The notes under the pieces are model-generated. The model saw nothing but the letters and a program-made list of their open reading frames with translations, was not told where the DNA came from and did no database searches. DNA of 64,000 bases, from NCBI GenBank assembly GCA_030512295.1, contig JAULSR010000006.1, positions 1,550,001 to 1,614,000 of the forward strand, given 5' to 3'. The DNA comes from Bombardia bombarda (Eukaryota; Ascomycota; Sordariomycetes; Sordariales; Lasiosphaeriaceae). The position numbers and the translations under genes were made by a program. Below are positions 55,966-64,000 of this stretch, piece by piece. Numbering within the stretch: the stretch's first letter is position 1; each line of letters starts with the position of its first letter.

Positions 55966-57900
55966 TAGCCATTCGTGAATCGTCCCCCCCCACCTTCCCC
56001 TTCTTTCTAGTACATACCTACTGTCATATCACGCTCGCTCATGTAGGTACCTTGCCTTGCAGCGTACACACACTCACACACACACACACACACACAACAC
56101 ATGAGGGGAAAAAAGAAAAGTAAGTAAAAAGGGGTAGAAAATCATCAGATCTTTTTCCTTCTTTGCAGCTGCTGTCTGCGCTGGCTGTGGAGTCTAAGGT
56201 AGACCCTGGGTTTGATCGGTTCAGGGGCTCTGATTGATGTAAATACGCGCTGTTCAGCATGAAACTTGCTTTGCTCTACTTTGTATACGTATCCCGTGGA
56301 ACAATCCCTTTGCTTTTGAATTGACAATAGGGATGGCGCTCGATGAACGATACGATAACACCTAACATTCATTCATCGATATACGTATGATGTTGATAGA
56401 TCGTATGGTGGTGGTGAAACCTGGCTTCAATTTCTACACCGACTGCTCTATCACAACTACTAGTATTACTACACCGCAACTTGACCTATTTCTTTGCAAG
56501 TTCATGATTATTCTAGTTTATTATAGATACTTCTATTGTACTGTAGGCCGGAAACATAGTCGGTCAGCCAGTTGAGATCGAAACCATTTGGACATGGAAC
56601 AGGAACAAGAACAGCAACGAACAAGGAACAGGGCGAAAAGAACGAATAATGCGGGACAGAAAGCCGGGGGCCAGGAGAACCGACCATTCAGAAGGATAGA
56701 CAGACCGACCCGACGCGGGCAAAAGTCGAGTACGTAGAAGCAACCCAAGGAAGCTTGGTTGCAGGAGGGTAGTAGCAGTAACTGTAGTGGTGGTGGTGGT
56801 GGTGGTGTAGTATATGCATGCAATGCGCAGTCGGTGTGTTTGCGGCACATACACATCCATAGATGCTGCTTGCTGCAGCTTTTTGCTTTGCTTTGCTTTA
56901 AGGACACTTTTGCTTTCTTCCTTCCTTCCTTCCTTCCTAACAAACGTACCGCCCCCGGCCCTGACTCGGGTTCCGGCACTGGTAGGAATGCTACTGGTAG
57001 AGTAGATAATGTACTGCACTTTATCAGATAGGTCACTTGGCTTGGCTGGCTGTTGCGGTTGTCGTCGTTGCCATACATGTCTTTATTGTTACAACGGTAT
57101 TTGTTTGGTACGAATTCTGTCGGTCGGGTGATCCCGGGCCTGTTGTCATGTATGTTGATTTACGACAGTACTCAACCGGCTAGTCAGTCAGTCAGTTCTG
57201 TATCCTCTCTCTGTTTGGGAAGAGGGCTAACTTTAAGCAACGACGGGAGATGGGTATATAGATAATGCAAGGTGCTGGTCGGTCACTGGCTGGGCTGGGC
57301 TACGGTCAGGCTGTTGGCTCGGCTGTCTGGGTTCCGTCGGTATCGGGTCTGGACAACTGGATCGTCGTTCTTGTCGTCCTGTCGGGCTGGCTGGCTGCAG
57401 GTGGATGGAACGACTTTGTCCGTTGATTTTTGCTGGCTGCAGGGATACGTACTGGTTACCACTGACTCCTCGGACTTGGACTCGATGGTGACAGATGGCT
57501 ACATACCTCCCTATCTTGCCGAGATGAATAGTTATCCTGGCGGTAGTAATCAATCGTTCACTGACGACAGTGTTCGGGTATGCTAAATGACAAGTAACTT
57601 CTTGTTTCTTCTCATCTCAACAGTGATATCGCCAAGATATTATCGTCTCAGAGGGTACGCGACCCCGTTAATAGCGAGAGGCACAATATAGAAGGAACAT
57701 GTATACAAGTATAGAATATACAAGTGTAAATATACGACAGTACCTACATGGCGCAGCCGGCTACTGCGTACTTTTTCTATAGCTTTCCTCTTCGGCCCTA
57801 CCGATTTGCTAGGGAGGCATTATCCGACACACGGCCAAGTGAATGTGGCTTGCGTAATGTAATAATGATACACAGTACATTACAGTATATCTGCACCTAC

Positions 57901-57930
57901 CCAGCCAGCCAGCCAGCCAGCCAGCCAGCC
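57901..57930. repeat. (CCAG)7 microsatellite
   Basis: Seven and a half CCAG units in intergenic sequence. Confidence 0.95.
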
Positions 57931-58292
57931 CCCGAGACTTCCGGGGCTTATCGACTCAAGTTTCGTCGGCGAATACCTCAGGCAGACAGACTGGTGGGCA
58001 GCCCATGACGCTGTCGTGACGAGATCCAGTGTGTCAGCTGGGTTGCAGAGAAGGATGATGATGAGAGCCTCTGTCTGTCTGCCAGCTCGATGTCTGGAAA
58101 TCGCCTTGGATGAGGCCATCGTAGCCGTCCTCAGCCCACGAAAATTTTGTGGCTGAGGTCATGTGTACAAACGTCGGAAGCCGTTCACGACCACAGACAC
58201 CTTCCCAAGCAAAGCCTCGGCGCGCGCCCTGCGCATTGCAGGATCTTGGCACGGCCCGTGGTGACTCGTGTTGTGACACCACTTCTTCATCT

Positions 58293-59332
58293 TCATCCTT
58301 CTCGTGAAAGACCCGAGCCGTCGCGTGTGTGTCGTGCAGTCAAACCTCTGACCACATGGCATGACTGGCAAGCCACAACGGCGGCGGCGGTAATAGCCTC
58401 AAGTTGGTGATACCTCAACCGTCCAAACCCCTTAACCCTTTTCCGCATTCGCCTCCTTAGTTTTTTAGCCTTGACCACCTTTCTCCTCTTCGCCTTTGGC
58501 CGCTCATCCCCATCCCCATCCTCAGCATCCCCACCCTCAAACCTCCTTCCTCTTCCCAACCTCAACCTCCACCTCCCCCGCCGCCACCACCCCCCAACAT
58601 ACCTCCCATCCATCCACCTGCCCCCATCATCATCCCCCTCCCTCACCCCCAACCCCTCGGTAAACACCAAATCCCCCCTCCGCCCCAGCGCCTCCCTGCC
58701 CGCCTCCTCGAGCAATATCCCCAGCGCCATCAGCGCGCTCCCGTCCATGCTCTTCTCGTCCACCACTTTCACCTCTCCCTCTCCCTCTCCCTCTCCCTCT
58801 CCCCCTTCCCCATCCTCACCAGACCGCCCCTGCCTCCCAGCAACACGCCGCGCCATGACATGATAAAATTTCGCGCTGTAGCTCAGCATCGACGTGAGCA
58901 GGTCGCTGTCGGGCAGGATGCCGCGGCCGCCGTCGGGCAGGTCGACGTTGGTGATGTGGACCTCGCCCTCCTCGAAGCGCGGGGGCGCGCACCGCTTGCG
59001 CGAGAGCACCTCGTCGTCGGTGAGCGAGGGCGCTTTGGAGTGGTACCGGCCGAGGGGCGTGTTGCGGGTCAGGTAGGTGGGCTTGCTGGTGCCGTCGGGG
59101 TTGCGGAGGGGCTGGTTGAGGGTGACGCGGCCTAGAACGGGGGGGGGGGGGGGTGGTGAGTTAGTGGTTGGTGGGAAGGATGGATGGAGAGGGCAAGCAA
59201 TGAATGGTATTTACCGGCGATGACATCGTAGAGGTTGACGTTGCGTCCGCGGCGTCGGGGTTTTCTTCTTGGTGGGAGCTTGTCGCGGCGCGGGGATTTT
59301 GGTTCTGAGGGCGTGGGTGATGAGGGAGCCAT
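58293..59332 (-). CDS. Conserved fungal protein of unknown function
   Basis: Two exons, 59332-59215 and 59131-58293, give 318 residues. The first exon encodes MAPSSPTPSEPKSPRRDKLP and an Arg-rich patch, then NVNLYDVIAG. Across an 83-bp intron (GTAAAT donor, CTAAC branch, a run of 15 C, TAG acceptor) it continues RVTLNQPLRNPDGTSKPTYL, then LTRNTPLGRYHSKAPSLTDD. A region with RGILPDSDLLTSMLSYSAKF and a helix ALMALGILLEEAGREALG follows, then a basic, low-complexity end. The composition suggests a small nuclear protein, but I recognise no named domain. A Glu-Gly repeat (CTCCCT on the plus strand near 58773-58803) lies in the middle. The C-terminus after RRRMRKRVKGFGRL is uncertain and could be altered by an unseen intron. 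Confidence 0.72.
58773..58803. repeat. (CTCCCT)n repeat encoding Glu-Gly
   Basis: Five hexamer units inside the minus-strand gene, read as GEGEGEGE. The unit is a multiple of three, so the frame is kept. Confidence 0.93.
59139..59153. repeat. G15 homopolymer in an intron polypyrimidine tract
   Basis: On the coding (minus) strand this is C15 lying between the branch site and the TAG acceptor of the intron in the unknown conserved gene. Confidence 0.95.
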
Positions 59333-59800
59333 TTTGTGATATTCTTTTTTGGTGAGGTGCTGTGAAGTGAGAGAGTTGTGTGAGAGAGTTGTGAGGTGTG
59401 GAAGTGGAATGATGTTCACAGGCGATGACGACCAAAGTTTTCTTTTTAGTGGTCGCAGCGTGGTAGTAAAATGTGCAGGCTCTTGCCTCACATCGCATAC
59501 AAACTCTAGAACCAAAAATGAAAGCGCAAACACTGAAAGTGATGTAAATGCGACGACAATGATCAAATGACGTCTATTGGTTCACAAGATTGAAGGTGCA
59601 AGGAAGAGTCGAGTTCTTGCCGTGGGCAGCGTGGGGGAGAAAACTGAAAGGTGCAGCAGGCGCGGGCCGGCAGAAGCTATCAAGGTTCTCAGCTCTCACG
59701 GGCCCGTTTTACAACATCTCAGACTTCATTGCAGACCTGCAACCGTTCAACGTCAGACCGAAAAACTTATCCAAAATACATTTTGTTTTGGATTAGCGGG

Positions 59801-59842
59801 ATGCGGTATGCGGTATGCGGTGTGCGGTATGCGGTATGCGGG
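59801..59842. repeat. 7-bp tandem array ATGCGGT, six copies
   Basis: Six heptamers with two single-base changes, in the divergent promoter region about 300 bp before the CSA start. Confidence 0.97.
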
Positions 59843-59937
59843 ATGGCTGGCAGCCCCGCTCCGACCAACAACTATTCTACCGTTCATTGTTTCCCAAGGT
59901 AGGCGTCGACCTCAACTTGGTCGACCAAAAAGGCCGG

Positions 59938-60008
59938 AAGGCGTAAGGCGCAAGGCGCAAGGCGCAAGGCGCAAAGGCAACGCTGCGCAACGCTGCGCAA
60001 CGCTGCGC
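59938..60008. repeat. 7-bp array AAGGCGC (five copies) joined to 10-bp array AACGCTGCGC (three copies)
   Basis: Five heptamers, the first with one change, are followed four bases later by three perfect decamers. They end about 130 bp upstream of the CSA ATG. Confidence 0.97.
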
Positions 60009-60135
60009 GCTCGGGTGCGTCATTCGCATATGCACCTGCCAACTTAGTTCGCCTTTGCCGTTCCTTGGGTGTGTCCAAACCTAGTTTCAACAACCTACAA
60101 ATCACTACACAAATCACTACACAAACGCATATGGC

Positions 60136-61809
60136 ATGAATAACCAGCTCCTGTTTGAGCGGTCCACGGGCAATCTAGGACCCAATGTCTTTGCCCGGCT
60201 GCAAACCACCAAACTGCTGAGCTCGTTCCGCTCGTCCCCACGCTTTCGCTTCGACGGCGGCGAGCGCGCCGCAGCTATTGCCGGCGCCAGCAGCGACCCT
60301 CTAACGGGGCCAGTATCTCTCTGGGCCCACCAGTCCGGCGTCAACGCCCTCGCCCTCGACCGTTTCGATGGCCGAATCCTCATCTCAGGCGGCTCCGACG
60401 CCACCATCAAGCTCTGGGACCTCGAAGCATGCGGCAACCCCACGCCCTCGCACACCTACCGCCCCATAGCCTCGATCCCCCGCGCCCCCGCCCCCGCCTC
60501 CGCCCCCGCCCCCGCCGCCGCCGCCGACTCCCCCTCCCCCTCTGCTGGCAGCAGCAGCCGCGGCCACCGCTTCGGCATCACCCACCTCTCCTTCTACCCC
60601 TTCGACAGCGCCGCCTTCCTCTCCAGCTCCTTCGACCAGACCCTCAAGCTCTGGTCGACCGAGACCGCCACCCCCTCGGGCTCCTTCAACCTCGGCGCCA
60701 AGGTCTACACGCACGCCGTCTCCCCCATCGCCTCCCACCTCCTCGTCGCCTGCGGCACCCAGCACCCGGCCGTCCGCCTCGTCGACCTGCGCTCCGCCGC
60801 CGCCGTCCAGTCCCTCGTCTCCCCCGGTCAGGTCGGCGGCTCCGCCGGCACCACCCTCGCCGTCGCCTGGTCGCCCGTCCACGAGCACGTGCTCGCCAGC
60901 GGCTCCGTCGACGGCGCCGTGCGCATCTGGGACGTGCGGCGGTCGAACGGGCTCGTCGGCCTCCTCGACCAGGAAGACAGCCTGGGTCTGCTCCATCCTG
61001 GCAGGGGTCGAGGGCCGGCCACCGTTGATACAGGCAGTATCAGCCCGGGCATGGTGGAGGTGCAAGGCAGGGGGATCCGCGCGTCGGCGAGGGCGCACAA
61101 TGGTCCGGTCAACGGGCTCACGTGGACCGACGACGGCGCCTACGTCGTGTCGGCTGGCCATGACAGGCGGATCCGTGTGTGGGACGCGGCGACGGGGGCC
61201 AATACGCTTGCGAGCTTTGGGCCGGCGGTGCGGAATAGCCATGTGGGCAGCCTGACCATGTTTGTCTCGCCCGTGGGTCTTACGCCTCCCAAGAAGGAGC
61301 TGCTGTTTTTCCCGAATGAGACCGAGATCTTGGTTATGGATCTGCATGAGGGGACTACGGTCTCAAGGCTGCGGGGGATGGGCCCGGCTGTGGCTGCTGT
61401 CAGGGCGCAGAGCGGCGGCGAGAGGACTATCAAGAATCGGTTGACGAGCAGTATGTGTTTTTTTTTTCTGCAGTATTCCTTGCCCTTTTCCCTTTTGGCC
61501 ATATCCTTCCACGCTGCAACGTGTCTACTGCTATATTTACTGATTCTCTACCCTGCAGTCGTCTGGCGAGGCGCCGGAGGAGGCGGCAGCTCAAGTGGAA
61601 CGGTCATGGGGGGCACCAATGCTGCCGGGGGCATCTACAGCGGACATCTGGACGGACAGATCCGCGCCTGGCTGCCCCAGCTCGAGGGCCTAGACGAAGA
61701 GGACGGAGATGACAGCTCCGAGAAGGCCACTGCGGTGCTCGCCAAGAAGCGCAAGGTGCTCGATGACGCCTTCCGAAGCTTGATGGGCAGGCAGATTACG
61801 TTTACGTGA
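60136..61809 (+). CDS. CSA: CSA/ERCC8-type WD40 repair protein
   Basis: Two exons, 60136-61450 and 61559-61809, give 521 residues. WD40 blades are clear: SGGSDATIKLWDLE, then FYPFDSAAFLSSSFDQTLKL, VAWSPVHEHVLASGSVDGAV with RIWDVRR, and DRRIRVWDAATGANTLASFG. The VYTHAVSPIASHLLVACGT segment and the order of blades match human CSA (ERCC8) and yeast Rad28, the DDB1-CUL4 substrate receptor in transcription-coupled repair. Inserts of Ala/Pro repeats (about residues 117-137) and a Gly/Ser loop after the intron are specific to this lineage. The 108-bp intron (GTATGT donor, CTGAT branch, CAG acceptor) is a multiple of three and stop-free, so the frame also runs through it. The C-terminus is normal, ending FRSLMGRQITFT. 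Confidence 0.93.
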   Translation: MNNQLLFERSTGNLGPNVFARLQTTKLLSSFRSSPRFRFDGGERAAAIAGASSDPLTGPVSLWAHQSGVNALALDRFDGRILISGGSDATIKLWDLEACGNPTPSHTYRPIASIPRAPAPASAPAPAAAADSPSPSAGSSSRGHRFGITHLSFYPFDSAAFLSSSFDQTLKLWSTETATPSGSFNLGAKVYTHAVSPIASHLLVACGTQHPAVRLVDLRSAAAVQSLVSPGQVGGSAGTTLAVAWSPVHEHVLASGSVDGAVRIWDVRRSNGLVGLLDQEDSLGLLHPGRGRGPATVDTGSISPGMVEVQGRGIRASARAHNGPVNGLTWTDDGAYVVSAGHDRRIRVWDAATGANTLASFGPAVRNSHVGSLTMFVSPVGLTPPKKELLFFPNETEILVMDLHEGTTVSRLRGMGPAVAAVRAQSGGERTIKNRLTSSMCFFFLQYSLPFSLLAISFHAATCLLLYLLILYPAVVWRGAGGGGSSSGTVMGGTNAAGGIYSGHLDGQIRAWLPQLEGLDEEDGDDSSEKATAVLAKKRKVLDDAFRSLMGRQITFT

Positions 61810-64000
61810 TTGTTTACATGAATAAAGGGGTTTACGCTTTGATGATTACATTACACCCTTACGCTTTCTCACGGTTCAGTCCATGTCGATGGCGACTGGG
61901 CACCTACCAAGCTACCTACCTGGCTAGGGCATGAGGACTCAACACTGTTTTTTTAAGAGTCTCACGCAGGATATATCCCGTGGTGTTGAATGTCATGATG
62001 GGTCACATTAATACAACCAGTGCTGCAACGGCATGATCCTGTTGCCATGCCATGATGAAGTTTATCAAAGGAGAAGACTCCGCCGAGAAAGATATCGCCA
62101 CTACAAACTCCGTTCATACAGGGTGCTTACCAAGGTCTCACCGACCTTCTACACCAGGACACCGAGTGTGTGTTTCGGAGAAGGACGGGTTGTGTTCTTG
62201 AAGGCTATGATGGTGGTGGCGAGTTTTCATACTTCCAAGTTTTCATTTCACTCACTAACCCAGGCACAGATGCAAAGTTCCTGCAGGGGAAGGATCCATG
62301 TATGCATAGCAGGACTTGATATGATGCGCATACATACCATGCTCCCAATGTAGGTACATCTCATCGCTGTGGCGAAGAAAAGCTTGTCAAATGCTTATTC
62401 AAAGCGCAGCAGTTAAAGCGCCCCTACCACTAAGTCTACATAACCCTATCCGTCCAAGATAAGAAAGATTCCCGACAAACAGGCAGACAGCCGACCGCCC
62501 AGGCTGTAACAAGCAATACTACAGAAGGATACTCCTCTCCGCTTGGCATCAAAATGGTGATACCGACATGTACATGTATGTACAAACAATCGACAGCGAC
62601 ATGTGTACCTGATGAATACCTGGTACCTAGGTGGACTGGTAACCTCCTTTTTCAATGGCCCTGCTTGGCATATGTTTCGGTATCCCTGACCTGTCTACTC
62701 CTGTCGTTCGGTAGGTCTAGAATATATGTGCGGACAGGGCCGACCGGCCGGCCACACCAAAACGAAAGATATTCACCCGGCATTGCCTTGCCGTACGGAA
62801 GAGACAAGCCGACCCACTGGACTAGGTGGAGACAAAAAGGAGCAAAAAGCTCAAAAAATACATACAACACCAGGGATTCGCTGGTCGTCACCGACCCAAC
62901 TACTAGTCTGGCCCTCACTTGCTTATCTAGGGCAGAGCGGACGGGATGCCGAGTTCTCAAGTGGGTATGGTCGTATGTGATAGTTTTCGCATCGTCAAGT
63001 TGATCATATCGGGTGGCACAGGCGCGCGTCTAAATTACTGTCACTCCAAGCCCAAGGAACATAGGAAAAAGCCCCCGAGCTTCGCGACGGGGATCGTCAA
63101 CGTTCGGAGCCGAGTGAATGGGTGTAAGAAGAGTATGGCTCACTCCACGGGATACTCCGTTCAGACACGACTGCAGTACAATGCAGTATTCATGTATGCA
63201 CGCCACGGCCGGCAGATACCTAAGCAAAAGCAGGGATCACAAAGGGCCAAGGCGGCCGGGGAACGAATGGCCCTGTCTTCCGAGACGCGCCGCCGCGGCA
63301 CTCCCGCACCGTTCACTCGGTTCGGTTCAACGCATTTTGCGTTTATCCCGACTCTTCGCTTTTGTTGGTTCTGGTACTGTCCCAGAACTTTCCTTGCCTG
63401 CTGGTCCTTGTCCCTAGAAAATACGACTATGCAAACAACTAACCCCATGGGGATGGATGGATGGATGGATCCGCCAGCCCTGTAGCAGCCACCTTTCCGA
63501 TCCATGCATGCATATATGTATGGATGCATGCATCCACCGGCATATGCAAAAAAAGAGACAATGCAACTTTTTCAAGGCTGAGAAGGATTTCTGAAGGAAG
63601 GAAAGGGTTGGGAGAAAATCGGGCCGTTCATCTTGTTATTTGGTTGGTCCTGTTTGGTTGGCTAGCTCGGTATTTTCTAGCTGTCGCTGGTTTCTACCTG
63701 CATATTCGCATCCCAAACAGCGATAGGTATACAGATGATGAAGAGTGAAGACGGGAAGGAAAAGTCCTAGACATGGATAGGCCCTGATAACATTCCATGC
63801 TCTCCCCATCCCGTCCGGTCTGGGCGCTGCAGATCACTGACTGATTTTGCAAACGCGAACCTCTGCCTTGGTTCCAACGGTTTTGACTCAGCACACCATC
63901 CCGTGCCTCGGTAATGATGTTAAACATAGATTCAGACATGTACGAAAGAGAAAAGAGCTACAATCCCTCCTACGTAAGTCGCTGAACAAACACCATCTGT
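61810..64000. other. Right end of window, no recognisable gene
   Basis: About 2.2 kb with only short, featureless frames (180 codons at most). It contains a (GGAT)n run near 63451-63471 and an imperfect inverted ATGCATGCAT pair around 63504-63533. The start of the next gene may lie beyond the window. Confidence 0.5.

Larger units (their letters stand above)
47368..58292. promoter_or_regulatory. 10.9-kb gene-free region upstream of the transcription factor
   Basis: No frame here looks like a real gene. The longest, on the minus strand at 48871-50022 (383 codons), has a random-like Arg/Ser/Cys/Trp-rich composition. The region carries many microsatellites: GCAA near 48721-48744, a 10-bp repeat at 49791-49820, CAGT at 51315-51359, T22A10 at 51590-51621, GACA at 55895-55965 and CCAG at 57901-57930. 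Telobox-like TAGGGTTT occurs at 50765-50772 and TTAAGGGTTAGGGTTTT at 51995-52011. It may hold distal regulation or an untranslated leader of the transcription factor, or noncoding RNA genes I cannot recognise. Confidence 0.45.
59333..60135. promoter_or_regulatory. Divergent intergenic region with short-period repeats
   Basis: 803 bp between the starts of the unknown gene and the CSA gene. It holds a 7-bp array at 59801-59842, a second 7-bp array and a 10-bp array at 59938-60008, and the paired AAATCACTACACAA sequences close to the CSA ATG. It must hold both promoters. Confidence 0.55.

Overview
The window is nuclear DNA of a filamentous ascomycete (Pezizomycotina, probably a Sordariomycete). 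The evidence is intron-bearing genes with short introns (mostly 52-130 bp, GTRAGT donors, CTRAY branch sites, YAG acceptors), GC-rich coding exons, a Zn(II)2Cys6 regulator, the ergosterol enzyme Erg4, and several proteins of a type seen only in filamentous fungi. There is no sign of a prokaryotic operon, rRNA, tRNA, CRISPR array, transposon or secondary-metabolite cluster. All exon joins below were worked out by hand from splice signals and reading-frame continuity.

Layout. 0.3-6.6 kb: a golgin-like coiled-coil gene (-), a LAMTOR5-like roadblock gene (+) and transketolase (-, six exons, one GC-AG intron). 8.6-16.6 kb: a housekeeping block with 25S rRNA m3U methyltransferase BMT6 (+), a Sac2/INPP5F-type phosphoinositide phosphatase (-), SNU13 (-, five exons including 19- and 18-nt micro-exons) and the V-ATPase proteolipid VMA3 (+, with 14- and 13-nt first exons). 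17.7-29.2 kb: ERG4 (-), a degenerate AAA protein that has lost both Walker motifs (+), a repeat-rich open frame, a four-TM claudin/Sur7-like protein (-), a UPF0390/DUF2462 protein (+) and a group II PLP-dependent decarboxylase (-). 34.1-38.3 kb: a 1,395-residue protein (+) in which I see an H2B-like and then an H2A-like histone-fold segment, plus four copies of a short L-x-D-F motif. 41.0-47.4 kb: ATG5 (+) and a large Gln-rich Zn(II)2Cys6 transcription factor (-). 58.3-61.8 kb: an unknown conserved gene (-) and the CSA/ERCC8 WD40 repair protein (+).

The genes do not form one pathway. Several concern the endomembrane system and lysosome/vacuole (golgin, LAMTOR5-like, Sac2, VMA3, ATG5), and several concern RNA or chromatin (BMT6, SNU13, CSA, the histone-fold candidate). 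This is ordinary for a fungal chromosome arm. Gene density is low: about 10.9 kb (47.4-58.3 kb) and 4.9 kb (29.2-34.1 kb) have no recognisable gene and are studded with microsatellites.

Most worth following up: the tandem histone-fold candidate at 34.4-35.0 kb, the pseudo-AAA protein at 22.0-24.3 kb, the stop-free introns of ATG5 and CSA, and the heptamer/decamer repeats between the two divergent genes near 60 kb.
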